Shown: piece by piece, positions 35,581-48,508 of the stretch
How positions within the stretch are numbered: the first letter of the stretch is position 1
Layout: each line of letters starts with the position of its first letter
Source: Dendrophyllia cribrosa
Lineage: Eukaryota > Cnidaria > Anthozoa > Scleractinia > Dendrophylliidae
Length of the DNA stretch: 64,000 nt
Assembly (NCBI GenBank): GCA_024195265.1
Contig: JAJLRJ010000009.1
Coordinates: forward strand, 28,012,210 to 28,076,209
Reading direction: 5' to 3'
Program-made: the position numbers and the translations under genes
Notes under the pieces: generated by a model
Told to the model about the DNA's origin: nothing
Seen by the model: the letters and a program-made list of their open reading frames with translations, nothing else
Database searches by the model: none

Positions 35581-35884
35581 CGGACCTTAAGCAACCCTGG
35601 ACGGCGACCTCGAGGAGGTCAACCGGAAGTCACAACGGCCTTGTTGACCGTAATTTGCATAATCATCTTGCCGTCCACCTAACGTCGCGGCGGTGATTTG
35701 CAAGAGTTTGGCGGTGTCTCGAGAACGCGAGTTTGTTTGTCAGTTTTACCTTTGAAATCCGTACAGTTTCGAAAGCAAATCTGGGTTATAACCTAAACTA
35801 GCGAGTTTAGATCGCATTGACGAGAGTTATTTCTTATTTTCTTTCTTCTTTCAAGTGAAAAAAACGAAAAGTCGCATCGACTAT

Positions 35885-36745
35885 ATGGAGAAGACTGCTG
35901 GAGTTCCCGCCATGGCTAGAAATGGGTAAATACAAGTCTTATTCTCGGCTTTTGATTGCAATTTCCTCTGCTTTTCTCGAAAATTGCCCGACTTTCAAAA
36001 CAAAGCTAAATTAATTTATCTGTGACACATTTTGCCTCGCTGACTTAATTTTATTTCAATCTTATATAGATCAAACATCATGGAGTGGTCTGAAAAGCAC
36101 GATGCTATTTTTTGCCGGGAAATCCTAGTAAGCGAGCCGTATAAATACAAACCTCGAACAGTAGAGAGAGGAAAAGTATGGGACGAAATAGCCGGAACAC
36201 TCAACAGCATCAAGGATCCGAAGTTTAAAGTCACAAAGCGATCGATTCGAGAGCATTTCCAGCTTCTGCTTTCAAAATTCAAAACAAAAATGAGAACGGA
36301 GCACCGGGCATCTGGAATTGAAGTCGAAGATACCGAAGTTGATAAGGCAATGGAAGAAATTTATGAGAAATGGGAGGCTTCAGAAGAGGAACAGATTAAA
36401 GAAACGGGCAGCAGGAAGAGAAAAGCTGAGGTAGATAAAGCTAGTGCGGAAGAACTAAGGCTCAGGGCCACTGAAAAATTAAGCGAGACAAAAAAGAGAC
36501 ACAACGCCGAAGATGGCTGTGCTGTCAAACCTAAGAAAGCACGAAGAAGCGGCGGAGAAACTGTGGATTTCCTACGAGAAAAATCAGAAAGGGATTACCA
36601 GTTTCGCCAAGAAGAGCTGCGAATGAAACAGAAAGAACAAGAAAATCAGCAGAACATTCGACAGCAACAGTTGGAAATGATGAGGATGATGCAACAGCAA
36701 AATAATACTATGATGCTTCTCATGTCTAAATTAGTAAACAAATAG
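35885..36745 (+). CDS. Harbinger Myb/SANT-like DNA-binding protein
   Basis: Exon 1 is 35885-35925 (MEKTAGVPAMARNG, donor GTAAAT) and exon 2 is 36070-36745 (acceptor TTATATAG). They join in phase 2 into an open frame of 238 residues. The domain from EWSEKHDAIFCREILV through GKVWDEIAGTLN to HFQLLLSKFKTKM is the Myb-like/trihelix fold characteristic of the second Harbinger protein, which helps carry the transposase to DNA and the nucleus. The C-terminal half has basic clusters (SRKRK, KPKKARR) likely to be nuclear signals, then a glutamine/methionine-rich coiled coil (RQEELRMKQKEQENQQN). Translation could also start at the internal ATG at 36080. The frame is intact. Confidence 0.85.
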
Positions 36746-36997
36746 ACGCTCCGTGCATGTATTGAACTTATAGACTGATAAACTGTTTCCGTTAAAGCTT
36801 GTTGTCGTTTATTAAATTTGTATACGGTTAGTTACACTTTATAGTTTTATACTGGCTGTTCAGTTGAGGTTTTAGTTGCAAACAGTGATCCTTCCATTTT
36901 GAGCTGATGCCATGTGAGTGAAGTTATGGAGAACTAGTTTCACATTTTGAAAATTTGTAATCTTCAAAGAATACACGTATGCACCGTTCACAGTTTT

Positions 36998-37484
36998 TCA
37001 GACAAAATAGTCTGCTAGTGCTGGAGGGTCACAATCAAAGAACTCAGATGTGGTGTTGCCGTAAAGACATGTCAGTGCATTTCTCAGTATGGCACAAACA
37101 ATATACATTTTTCCAACATTACTGAGGCCAATTTTAAGGTTTTTCTTGTAATCTATAAACTTGAAATAGTTAACTATGTCCCCAAACAGCCACTCCACAG
37201 CAATCCTCACTGGACTCATGGACGTGTTGAATGCCTGCATGTCTGGTGTCAAGACAGCATTTCGGTATGGTGCTTGAAGTTGCACCCTTAGAGGGTATGC
37301 TGGATCCCCATAGATACACATAGGTTGACCCAGGGGAGATACAGCATGTAATTGTAACTGATGAAGTAATCCAGAATCTGCAAGCATCCCCGCATCGTGC
37401 TTTCGGCCCTCTGAGAAAAAAAGAAGAACAGTTTTAGATAACTATCTCTGACCCCCAGCACCCCCCTCCCCCCCCCCCCCCCCC

Positions 37485-37517
<33 letters not shown>

Positions 37518-38246
37518 AGAAAACCTCAGTTATTCGAAAAGAGTGCAACCTTTCTTCGATAACAAACCGGATTAAAATAATATATTTACCTACGGGTCCA
37601 TACATGTTGGCAATCAGACCATTTGGAAGAGCGACAGACTGAAACTTCAAGGCATGCACACGTTTGTGCCCATTGTATACAACGCGCTGATGTTCTCCAG
37701 GTCGGCTGATTGGCCTCACAGTGCCATCTATGAAGCCAAAATCAAGGGCTCCCCCCTTTGCATGAATTGCATTTGCGTATTCTTGTAGTTGTGCTGGCTG
37801 TAAAACAGTAGGATTCCATTGCATGATTCGGTGGCTGTGATTGTTGTAAATGTAATCTAGCACTTCGTTTGTTACCATGCTTAGCACCGGTACGGGTCTT
37901 CCAAAGCGCGCTATCATGTCCGAATATCGACACGGGTAAGCAAGTCTTCGCAGAAGCATGCAAAGACCTCCATACCATCATCGCTGATGGAACGTTGTCG
38001 ACACTTGAACACATCTGGAATCTGAAGGGCTTCAGCTAAAGCAGGCAGGTGATGTTTATCGACTCTGAACTCTGCAACACACTCTGAATTCTCCATCTCA
38101 TCCAAATCAAATATAAACTCGTCATAAGGAAAATCAAGGTTTTTGGAACGGTTTAGGTCATAAAGAAGTAAATACTCGTCTTCTGAAATCAAATCATCGA
38201 ACAGAGCTGCCGTTAACAAGTTTCTCGCTTCTCTGAAAGAAGCCAT
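36998..38246 (-). pseudogene. Harbinger DDE transposase with one frameshift
   Basis: Exon 1 is 38246-37590 and exon 2 is 37410-36998, with intron 37589-37411 (GTAAAT donor, TTTCTCAG acceptor). The two exons total 1070 bp, one short of a frame of about 356 residues, matching the usual HARBI1-like length of about 350. The break is near 37960, where EVFA in one frame is followed by LLRRLAYPCRYSDMI in another. The three catalytic acids are visible: Asp in FGFIDGTVRP, Asp in IYGDPAYPL and Glu in IAVEWLFGD. GPVEGRKHDAG spans the splice. Apart from the missing base the gene looks fresh, so it is either recently dead or hit by a sequencing error. Confidence 0.85.
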
Positions 38247-38383
38247 AGTGAAATGAAACGAACGCCGCGTCCTTAGCTTGCTTAAGTTTATATTTTCGCG
38301 CCAAAGGACGCCGTTCTATCCCCATTCCCCCTCGCCCTTGTTTGCCGTCCTCGGTGTCGCCGTCCAGGGTTGCTTAAGGTCCG

Positions 38384-38808
38384 TATTTTTCCAGCTCGTA
38401 GCGTCAGCACAGAAAATTTATTTTATTTCGTCGATTCAGAGTCCTGTTTAGTGAAAAAAGGCTGGCGAAATTGCTTTGCAAACTGCTCTTTTCGTGGCTA
38501 ACTTACGATATAGCGCAAACAAGTCAGCTTTAGTTCGCGCCGGTCGCGAGGATTGATAAAGGACAACTGAGGTAGGTGACTTGAGTTTTAAATTACTGTA
38601 CATGTAGTAAGACGTAAGTTTAACTTTCAACCTAATGTCCAACTAGACAGGGTTCAGGGTTATTTTAGACTGTTTGGGGCGATTGATTATTAGTTTCTAT
38701 TTGATATTGTGCACGTCTGACTAGTTTACAATTATTATTAAAGCGATTTTGTTTACAAAGAGATTGGCAAAAGTCTGCGACTCTGAGCGCTAAAAAAAAT
38801 TAATATCA
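38384..38808. other. Intron sequence between two transposons, no gene
   Basis: Ordinary AT-rich sequence with one TACATGTA (38599). No exon or RNA gene is seen. Confidence 0.5.
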
Positions 38809-38991
38809 CAGGGCGTAAGGGGCGTAACATGTCGATCAAAATCTATCATCTAAAACGTAGTCGATACAGTTTAAGTCGAAAGTACTCGATATTTGTCGAT
38901 AATTGTCAATCGACAGGTTTAATTTGTCGATAAAAGTCGATAATCACAAGATTTTCATGGCTACGAAATTAACCAAACTAATAAGACTTAA

Positions 38992-41227
38992 GGTGGCTCG
39001 ATATAGTTTTTTTGGCGCGCGCAGATTGGGTTCTAATTTACCCGCGGGACTTTTAAAAATTTTTGTCATGCAAGAAAAAAGATAAACAAACATGGCCGCA
39101 GCACTCCTGTCGCGATTTTATTTTTGCGCCGGCCTGGTAGACTGTGTTTTTCGCGTGTATGGAAGCTAGGTTTACATTCTTCTTTCTTTGGTGGTAATGT
39201 GTTTTACCGAGAAAAAGAATACAGGGCGTTAAAGTTCCCAGACAAGAATGCAGTGAAGAATGGTTTCGCAATCGACAACTCAGCCCCGCATCGACGCAAT
39301 TTTCCTCTGAATACGAGAGAGTTTATTTTAGGCTGTTTTTAGGGGCAGTGTATTGTCTTAATCTAGCCTCTAAGAGTAATGCAAAATGTGTTGGGAAAGA
39401 CAGGTCATCTTCTAATAAGAACAAACAGCAACAGAGCGTGTGCGCGACGAAGTTCCCACCCACTGCATGACATTTGCGGCCGATTCTCGTCATCAATTAG
39501 ATAAGAAAATGCACAAAAAGGGTTATTCAGCTACGAACCACCAGAGGAAAAAAAAAGCAAAAAAGAAAGCTGACATTGTATGGCTTTTGATGAAGCAGCA
39601 AATCAGAAATACTCAAAGGAGAAAATTAGGAAATCTTCGATCTGGCGTTCAAGAAAAGACACAACAACACGGCTACAGTGATTATCAATTTGTAGTTTTT
39701 GACACGGAGACAATTTCTTTAGATAAAATAGCAGCTGTAACTAAACAGGTTAACACTTACAATTACCGTATGTGCATGCTACCAAAATGCAATATCAGCT
39801 ACTACGCTTCTCGATTTAACAAACTGTCAGTGGAATCGATAAATGGCCAGAAAACTTTGCTCAAATAAAACGTTCCAGTGGAGACTGTTCATCTGAGCGA
39901 TTTCACCACTTTTCTCTCCAGTAATGCTAGTGCAAATTAACACAATGTTTTGATCGGCCACAATTCTTTTGTTTTTGACACTCCCACATTGCTACGCTGT
40001 CTTAGGCATGAGTTCAAAGAAACACTTTCATCCATGAAAAATTCTATTCGCTCACAGTCTTCACCTTGTGAAAACACCTGAATCGCTCAATCCGGGAAGA
40101 AAGCCCTGTAGAAGCAATCTTCCATCGCAGTGTCCATCAGTTTTTAAATCTGTTTTTAATGAAGTGCTTTTTAGCACATGATGCTTTGGAAGATGTCTTT
40201 GCTCTCCATCGCGTATTATTTCAATCCCGGTCGTTGTAAACAACGGCAATGTAAAACCCGCCTCCTTCGCTTTCGAAGACATGGTATTTTTAGACGAACG
40301 CTTCCAACGTGTGCAATTTCAGGGATAACATCTTTTCTCAGAGTAATAATGGGCTGGTAAAGCAAAGCCTCCTACAAAAAATTGCGGAAAGTGGCTTACC
40401 TACCAGGACTTACAGCATCTTTAGAGAAGCTTTGGTCGCAATTTTGAGCAGAGCGCCGACAGCAGCGATTCCATTCACACCACGAGGAAAAAAGCATCCA
40501 GCGATTTTAGCCAGAATTGTTAATCATTTCGAAGGCAAGTAATGTACCAGCCATTACTAGACACGATTCATCCAAAAGATAACAGTTTCTATCTCACAAA
40601 AAGCTGCACAGCGCGAAAGAGATTTGTCTATAAATGAATAAACAAGAATAACATCCGCAAATCGACCACAAAATCCGCGTGGCGGAGTGGCGTGACAATT
40701 GCCGCGCATGTGTAATTGCCGATCTTGTCGTGTCAAAATTTTCAGAAATTTGAAACTTTCGAAGTCCACACTTCCGCTTCCGCTCGGTAATTTTTCTTCA
40801 TTTTTTGCGTGTTGACTCCTTTCTATCCAAAGTGCGTTTTACGCGATTTTGAAAAAATTCTGTCAACAGAGAAAAAAATTACCAACGAATTCTAAAAAAC
40901 GCGTTTTTTCTTTAAAATTTCTGACAGATTTTTTTTAAAGTTGGTACTCAGGTAGAACACTGGGGTCGAAGGCCGTATGCAAAATTTAAACAGAATTCAC
41001 CGTGGAATTTTAAAGATAATTGAAGATATGTCTGTTTTGAGGCCCTACTTAAAAGCCCAATGGTGTTGCCATGGCAACGTCAATCTCGATACATGTATGG
41101 CAAATTAATACTGTAATATTATCTTGATTTCGGGGTAAAATGTGATGACGATCCACAAAGTATTACTCTAATTGTTTTGCCTCCAAATATACTATACAGG
41201 GAAACCAAAATACTATATCGAGCCACC
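38992..41227 (+). mobile_element. TTAA-target DNA element carrying an exonuclease relic
   Basis: TTAA stands at 38988-38991 and 41228-41231. The terminal inverted repeats are GGTGGCTCGATATAGT plus about eight imperfect bases. The element is 2236 bp, nested inside the CAGGG element. It contains a decayed gene for a DEDDh exonuclease (39440-40545) and no recognisable transposase. The left end is CpG-richer and includes an ATGGCCGC start-like context near 39091. The target fits piggyBac or Kolobok. A cargo exonuclease is unusual for either. Confidence 0.8.
39440..40545 (+). pseudogene. Decayed DEDDh 3'-5' exonuclease gene of the TTAA element
   Basis: The first open segment (39440-39868) reads RHQLDKKMHKKGYSATNHQ, a lysine-rich part, then YQFVVFDTETISLDK, where FDTET is motif I of DEDDh exonucleases. 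Another frame at about 39945-40020 gives LIGHNSFVFDTPTLLRCLRH, fitting motif II (a conserved Asp after GHN). A later segment (40309-40542) has LQKIAESGLPTRT and IPFTPRGKKHPAILARI. Several frameshifts and stops separate them, so no protein can be made. Similar proteins are scattered widely in cnidarian genomes to my recollection; the role within a transposon is unknown. Confidence 0.6.
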
Positions 41228-41910
41228 TTAATAGCTCGAACGACTTTTCAGGTTGAAGTATAAACCGCTCTGAAGTAAATCTTTACGGCAATAAACTTAA
41301 GCTTACATAAAAAAAAAACTGAGCAACCAACTGGTTTGTTATTCAATGTACTGTAGAATCGAATAATTACCTTGAGAAATGATAAACCAAGATAAACAGT
41401 GGTTCGTTCAGTGCTTGATGGACCCCAAAAAGCCGTTTAATTCTGTTAAAATTGATAAGCGCTGGAGTTTAATCAGGTTTAATGAGAACAGGACAGAAGC
41501 AGCGTGAGACAGCATGACAGAAGGCGGCGATCAAGAAATAGCATAAAAATGAGATACATAAATCACTGATAAGACATAAAATGATACATGACATGAAAAT
41601 GAATCACTTTTACTGGAAGAAAAGAGTAGTTTCTGATTTCAGCTTGTGTTTATTTGAGCTTCCAATTACAGTGTAAAATCGGTAAAATAAAGTCTTGACA
41701 TAGCCGATCCTGCTTCGTTTATCCGCGTTTGCCAACTTCATTTTTTATATTTCGATATTTGTTGATCGAAATCGATCAAAATCGAACTGTAAAAAAAATC
41801 AATAATCACAAGAAATCGTGTGATTGGCTTTTATCAAATTCCGATATTTGTCGATTGATTAGTATTGAATTCAATCTAGACTATTGAAATTATTGACATG
41901 TTACACCCTG

Positions 41911-44569
41911 ATATCAGCTTGATAGTACATGTACAGTGTAGCTTTCGCGGTAATTTTCAAAGTTAATACATATGCTATACGGTTAGGTTTTAAGCTTGCT
42001 CTTGACATGTTTTGTCCACATTTGAACTTATAAGAGGTTTTAAATATGACGTGTAGCTAGAAAGATGTTTCGTTGCCTTTCGTTTCACCTGTTTCACTGT
42101 ATTTCAAGCACGAAGATGTACAGTAGATCTTTGACAGTGGAAATTAGAGGTGGAAGTAAAACAAAAACCTGAGGGTCTGCATCTTGCATCATGCTCTAGA
42201 ATTAAATTTGTTATCAACTACAAGATCTGTCATACAGTTGTATTGCTATTTTGAAGTTTTGTTTATTTTGTTCTCCTAAGGTAATCAGACTTTCAAAAAC
42301 TACAGTCACATGTAAATGTTGTGGTTTACATTTCAAAGAAGGAGTTGAAGTTTAATAGAAGCACGTGAGTTTAATATAGCAGAGTGTACATGTGAGCGGA
42401 TGTTATATAACTTTTGTTACATGTGAGTTTGTATGATTTGGTGCATATTTATGTCATGCAAAAATGTTTATAATCTGTTTGTTCTTCAATTCTTTGACTT
42501 CCAACTTAGTATTAAATGGAAAATTATAACCAATTTGTGGATTTCAAATGGATTTGGAGCATTTAGGGGAAATGTCACTGTATTGCTGTCTTTGCTTGCT
42601 TACTCGGTTCATCCAGCTGTCTCGTTTCACACAATGGATATTTCTGTCATCCTAAGATGTGTTAATTATCACAGTGACGCTGCTAAATTACAAAACATCA
42701 AGAACAACTAAAATTATCCTTACGCTGTTTCGTATTCATGAGATGCATGGCTCTTAGAGCCCTTTCATTGGACTGTGCATTAGGGGATTCCCTCTGTCCT
42801 CCCATGTAATATCAATAGTATGAAAGCTGTGACAATGAAACTTGGTATAATTAAACAAGAAGCTGTACACAGCTTGAACTTGTGGTGTCTTTAACCCATT
42901 GCAGTATTTGATTCCCAAATGTTTTAAGTGCTTTTCTAGAGAAACATGAAATTGTGTCTAAAAAGTAAAACTACATTCAGTAGCTGACACTGGAAACCGC
43001 CATCGCTGACTGAAATGCAAAGTTATATAAAACACAAAACTTGCTGGAACAAAAATCCCATGTGGCAATAAGCGGTGAACACAATATCAAACAGTCCTAT
43101 CCATCCATGAATGCCCCGCATTGTCTTGCGTAAAGTTTAAATATAATAAACATGTCTTGAATGAGTTGAATCGCCATTCAATAAGCTTCTTGGTAGTTTG
43201 CCTGGGGAGGCAGCGGATTTTTGTTTTATCTTCACAAGGAGCTGTACCCATGAGTGGCGAAGCCATAAGCGATCGGTTGTCTATTTTGTCGCTCGGTTAA
43301 AAATAGTTTTGTCGATTTCTTCTGAATTATTGTCGTCTTTCTGATCAGAATTATTTTTATCCGACTCTTTCAGTCAGTTCTGAATTCTATGGCGGGTTTG
43401 CGATCAGAGTTAATGTGCAGTGCATGTCCTGGAGTCCCAGAAATGCCAGCTGAACGACCAGCTGAATGACCAATTCGTTCGTAACTAATGAAACGTTCAT
43501 GAATTATTTTTCGTTGCTAACGGCTTTTGAATTATTTTAGCAGACGGTTTTATTTGTTTTACACCTTCTGAAGGATTTTTTTTTAACTACGACCGACCGC
43601 TGAAATTGTGTGTGTAAACAAACACGGCGAAGCGAAGCGACAAGAACTATAAATAACTCAGAGATGGTTTTCAGCTAACTGTAACAAAACAACGTACTCT
43701 TATTTATAATGATTTTAACCGCTTTAAGGTATTGAATTGCAGAGGCTGAAAGTATGGTAATTTTGGGAGTTTATCTGTGAGACATGGCGCTCGCGAGCGA
43801 CCGGGCGCCTAGATTTCATGTGTATCATCATTTGTTTACCTTGATTTTGAATTTTGACTTCCGGGGCGTGCTGATTGGTTAAAATTTGACAGTTGACAAG
43901 CTAAAGCAATCCGCGGGTTCTTGTGGGCGGCAGCTGCGATTTTGAAGGATGCGTGCAGGTTTCCCTTCTTTGCATGACCCCGCCGTCCGACTGGAAGCCT
44001 GTCCGCAGGCTAGTTATTCTTCTTTCTGCTTCTCAAGTTAACACACATGAGGCCACGAGATCACAAGGCCTCAATAATTTGTCAATTAATCAGATCAGTG
44101 AGACAAAAATCAATTATAACTTCTTCCTCAGCTATGCCATGAGTAATAAAGATTTAATATATACTTTAAGATAGGTCATATGATTGTGATGGTATCAAAT
44201 CAGCCAAGAGTTCACAATCTTGGATCTCCATACAGGATTAACCAAATTTGACTCAAAATTAATTTAAACCAATACAAGGATGCTACATGAAGAAAGATCT
44301 AAAATTGTAACTGGTACTTTGTAATAAGAGAACCACAGTTTCAATTCTGCAAGACATGTTTCATCAGCCTTGCTCTTCTGTCATTGTCAGTTACATGTAC
44401 ATGTACAATTAGGAATTTAAAGATGCTTTTTTTTCTCACCCTTGTGTTCTGCAGTAAGGAACTTGTCTACTCCACTCCTTGGAAAAATGAAATGCTTAAA
44501 TGTAAAGTGCTTAAGTATATACATGTACTCAAACAATTAGTTCTTTGTTTACCTGTAGAAAGGCAATCA
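41911..44569. other. Long intron or intergenic stretch, no supported gene
   Basis: AT-rich sequence with scattered TACATGTA. A CpG-richer patch at about 43780-43970 could be a promoter. ATGAGTGGCGAAGCC (43251) opens a short frame before a GTTAAA donor-like site, a weak candidate for a first exon of the plus-strand gene ending at 50308. I cannot support any of these as features. Confidence 0.4.
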
Positions 44570-44768
44570 AATAGGCCATTTCCGAGTTGCCTTTAGCCTC
44601 TCTATCAAAGCGAGGCTAGGTGCGAAACCTTTCATATGAAAATAAGTTTCCATTCACATGCAAATAACTTTTATTTGCATGTGAATGAAAACTCATTTTC
44701 ATATGAAAGGTTTCGCACCTAGCCTCGCTTTGATAGAGAGGCTAAAGGCAACTCGGAAATGGCCTATT
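44570..44768. mobile_element. Near-perfect palindromic MITE, 199 bp
   Basis: The arms begin AATAGGCCATTTCCGAGTTG and end with the exact complement. The centre is CATGCAAATAACTTTTATTT. The high arm identity implies recent insertion or hairpin-based conversion. Confidence 0.9.
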
Positions 44769-47700
44769 GCAGACTGTTTTTACAAGCCCCAGTGCCTTGC
44801 TTAAAGTGAAAGAATAATTTAATGTTACTATTAATAATAATTACAATATTCAGCTAGCAGAGCTGTCACTAAGATTCAAGTTGTTGGGTAAATGCAATTA
44901 GTAGGCAGGCAATCAAACAGCTGGGGAGTTATTTTGGTTCTATTTTCCTTCTATTTTCCTATGAAAGTATGGGGTCATGCTCATAGTAGCCAGGGGAAAT
45001 CCCCGGCACCCAGCCCTTAGTGACAGCCCTGAACTACAGTAGGTACATGTATACCAGCAGTTAATCCTTTTTTATGTCTGAAAAATTAATCAATCAATTC
45101 AAGATGCTCACTTCCTATATTAATCAAATTGTTTCTCCCAGGAAACATCACATACTTTACATGTACTGTCATGGGTTATGGACATAAAAGTCTACCACAT
45201 TGTAAACTCATTGCAAATGTGTGATCTTTCTAAGGTACATGTATGTTAATTTAAAATTGTTAATATATTAGTTTCCATGTAAATAAGAATAATTGGTTGT
45301 GGGTTTATATTACATGCATGTTTATGTAATGTTTAAAACACGAACAGCAGTGTTTTATCAAGTTTAAAAATTCGGGCGCAAAGCGCGAGAATTTTTAGAC
45401 TTGATAAAACACGTGCTGTGAGTGTTTTGAACGGCTTCAAACACGAACTGCCAAAAGCATGTCCCTACGGAGATCAAACAAATGTGCTTTTTGTGCAAAG
45501 AGGATATTAGCATACAAGAAAAACAAGTAGACTGATTAGCATACAGCGCATGTGCCACACTGGCTTCGATGAGGTGACCATGGCTTCCCGGCAACTGTCG
45601 AAAGTTTTGGTATTTTAAAGTTCTGAGGAAAAAAATAATCCATGAAAAATGCTATACCAAAGTTGACAGGTACGGTGGATAAAATGTCTAACAATTTTTA
45701 TTCAGTGGCAGTGAATGAGTAGAAATGAGCAGTTTGCATCTCTGAACCACTCGCTTTCTTACCAATTTACACGTGGGCGCTGGTGTCATTCAAATAACGG
45801 CTTACTTGCTAAACTGTTGGTTGCTAATTTTGTTGGAGAAGATTCCATATACATAGATATTGTAAAACAGTAGTACAGTATTTGTTGTACTAAGAATCCT
45901 GAATAATTACTACCAACATTAGTATTCTTTATACAAAGAATACTAATAAGGAAAAGAAACCCATTGTCTTTTACCTATTATATTATCATTGTCTATTATA
46001 TGGACTACACATGCTCAGAACATAACTTGCAAGAAATTGTCTCTTTCATTGCATATCGACAGTAATTGCATTGCCAATTTCATTCAGCCAAAACGTTTTG
46101 ATCCATGAGTTCTTAGGAAGATGGTTCTTAATGAAGAAAAGTAAGAAAACTGAATACAATTGTATTTAAATACATGTATTTATGGCCCTTGGGGGGGGGG
46201 GGGGGGGGGGTAACTCATGTGAGGGGGGCAGGGTAGTGTTTAAACTAGCCACAGTGTGTATTTATGCTAATCAAATGTCCCCGGATAAATAAATGAGTTA
46301 AAAAAAAAGAATGCAAAAAAATGGAGGTGACACCAACTTTTATTTAGCAAAGTTAATGCAATAGCTACCAACCGTTCATGTGGTTAGTTTTCTTCCTCTG
46401 TGCACAGGCTGAGTTGCATGATGTAGGATGGCATTGTGACAAACTGTATGTGCAGTAAGGATGCACATAAACAATAAGTGCAAACATGCTTAAATTAAAA
46501 GTTTTCTATTTCTAATCAACAGACTGTTGAAGAGGCATCCCTTGGTATATTCAGTATAAGCATAAGGTGGATTTTCTACGACTGAAACAGTGAAGGAAAT
46601 TTTTTACAATTAATAATGATACTGTCTGTTTGTAAAAAGCGTTGTAGTGTAATTATCTGACCTTCCCTTTAAATCATTAAAGGGTTGTTCTCAACCAGGG
46701 TACATTGGTTTCTGAGGTTCTGTCTGTGGCCATTTTTGGGTGCTGCGAAAATGGCCACCCAGTGATTATTGCAAAAATTTAAGGTTGTATTGAGGTACAT
46801 GTACATTGAAACTTTCTTTCTTTCTTAAAAAACATGAAAACAAATAGCAAATTAAAGTAATAAACAAAAAAATTGAGGAGCTGTCAAAGTGATTTAGATC
46901 ACTTGGATAGGACATTCTTCTTAGTGAATTGGTTTTATTACATGTACATGTACGGTTTGATCATCCCCAGATCATACAGAATAGAGAGTTTAAGCATCAT
47001 GACAATGATCTTACTTTTTTCTAAAGCTTTGTCATCTTCCAAGTGATTGTACACTGATATAGGGAAGATATGGAAAATGACAATAGTTTAATAATAATGA
47101 CCAGTAGATTTTGTCGAATCAATTACCTTTTATGTGTGTCAGAAAGTCTTTTTAATGTATTATCATTGAAATTTAAATAAATATATATTTTTTAAAATAC
47201 TGCTGTATTATAAATCAATGTATATAGCGTTATTATGCAACATACATGTAGCATTTGACATTGCAAATACTGTATGCACCAAAACAAGTGCAAATGTACA
47301 ATGTATGATACATTATTATTCGACATACATTGTAGCATTCTAGAGTGCAAATATGCATCAAAACGAGTGCAAATATGACACGTTATTACACTCTTCTGAC
47401 CGTGCACTAGGAAAAACAGCTTCAAAAACGTAGCCTTTGGGAGAATATTTCTGTCGTAAAATAAACATTTATTCAGTGAAAAGTTGTGTAATACGGCTGG
47501 GCATTTTTACTCGTCAGTAAATACTTAGCCGTATTACACAACTTTAAGCTGAGTAACCTCTATTTACTATTAAGGGTCAGCGCATTTTTTTTTTCTGCCC
47601 CCCCAAATTCTATATATTTAGTATGAACCCAACACCACAATTAGCACCTTTGAAAAGCAGGCCATGTGGTGTACACATATGTTTATTTACAGGATTTACT

Positions 47701-48508
47701 TGAATGGCGCAGATTTTTCTTCAACGTTCTTGAAGTTCTTTTTTGGACTATAGGCTATGGAATATTATGTTAAATTAATTATAATATATTATTTACGGTT
47801 TCACTTGTAATAATAATAATAATAATATTTAACCAGGGAGCCCACTCGCCTTGGCAGTTTTTTAGTGGGGCCCTGCAAATGATAAATTTTAACCTATATA
47901 AAAAATATACAAATCCTAGCTAAAAAAAATCAGGACCTAGCTTTTCTAACATAATAAAATCAATTCTGATAAATCACAAAAACATAATATGATTATATTG
48001 CTGCTGATTAGGTGAAAACAGTGTCTACTTCAGAGTCGTCTGGTTCAAGTTAACTTTGTGTCAAATCAGAGTGTTAAAGGAACATTGTCCCACCGAATTG
48101 AAATAACAAAATTTTGCTTTCCTTATTTTCATGCTACACTGTATATCGCCAAATGCCACCAAATATACAACTTGATTGGATAAAAAGATTTAATAGAGCA
48201 AAACAGAAATAGTTTGGAGATAAAGTGCAGGATTGCAAGGATGGAAGTGGATTACAGTTCATCACATTTGATTTCCTCAGACACCCAGTCAAGAATCAAA
48301 ATTGCCATTCTTTAAAATTTTGACTTTTTTATTTAATTAGTTAACACTTCTTTGTGTTCATCGCCTTTGGCGATTTTTTTTCATCCTATTTCAAGGTAAT
48401 AAAACCAGTTTAAAGCAAGCTAATGGCCATTAATGTAATCCTGAAAACACAATATTTCAGCCAGCACACTGTCCCTTGAATGAGTGAATAAATTCTTTAA
48501 ATTCCTAC
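44769..48508. other. Intron sequence of the minus-strand host gene, small repeats
   Basis: No exon is recognised. The stretch contains inverted repeats at 45330-45432 (centre CGGGCGCAAAGCGCG) and 47480-47545 (arms AAAGTTGTGTAATACGGCT), a poly-G tract at about 46190-46210, an (AAT)n patch at 47809-47826 and ten TACATGTA palindromes. Confidence 0.5.
45330..45432. repeat. Imperfect foldback repeat
   Basis: GTTTAAAACACGAACAGCAG is matched in complement by CTGTGAGTGTTTTGAAC, with inner arms TTTTATCAAGT/ACTTGATAAAA around a GC-rich loop. MITE-like. Confidence 0.7.

Larger units (their letters stand above)
35581..38383. mobile_element. Harbinger DNA transposon, nearly complete
   Basis: Terminal inverted repeats of about 28 bp read CGGACCTTAAGCAACCCTGG at the left, with the complement ending at 38383. 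Inside are the two genes typical of PIF/Harbinger: a Myb/SANT-like DNA-binding protein on the plus strand and a DDE transposase on the minus strand, in convergent order. The flanks show TA on each side but no clean three-base duplication. The element lies within the long intron of the minus-strand host gene. A poly-C plus poly-A tract (37460-37516) interrupts the transposase intron. Confidence 0.92.
38809..41910. mobile_element. Outer DNA element with CAGGG...CCCTG ends
   Basis: The left end has CAGGGCGTAAGGGGCGTAAC and the right end is the complement of CAGGGTGTAACATGTCAAT. ATATCA stands directly on both sides. The subterminal parts (38822-38960 and 41745-41890) share CGATATTTGTCGAT-type motifs and AATCACAAGA in both orientations. 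No transposase is seen in the remaining 0.9 kb, and the centre is occupied by the inserted TTAA element. The superfamily is undecided; hAT would give an 8-bp duplication. Confidence 0.65.
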
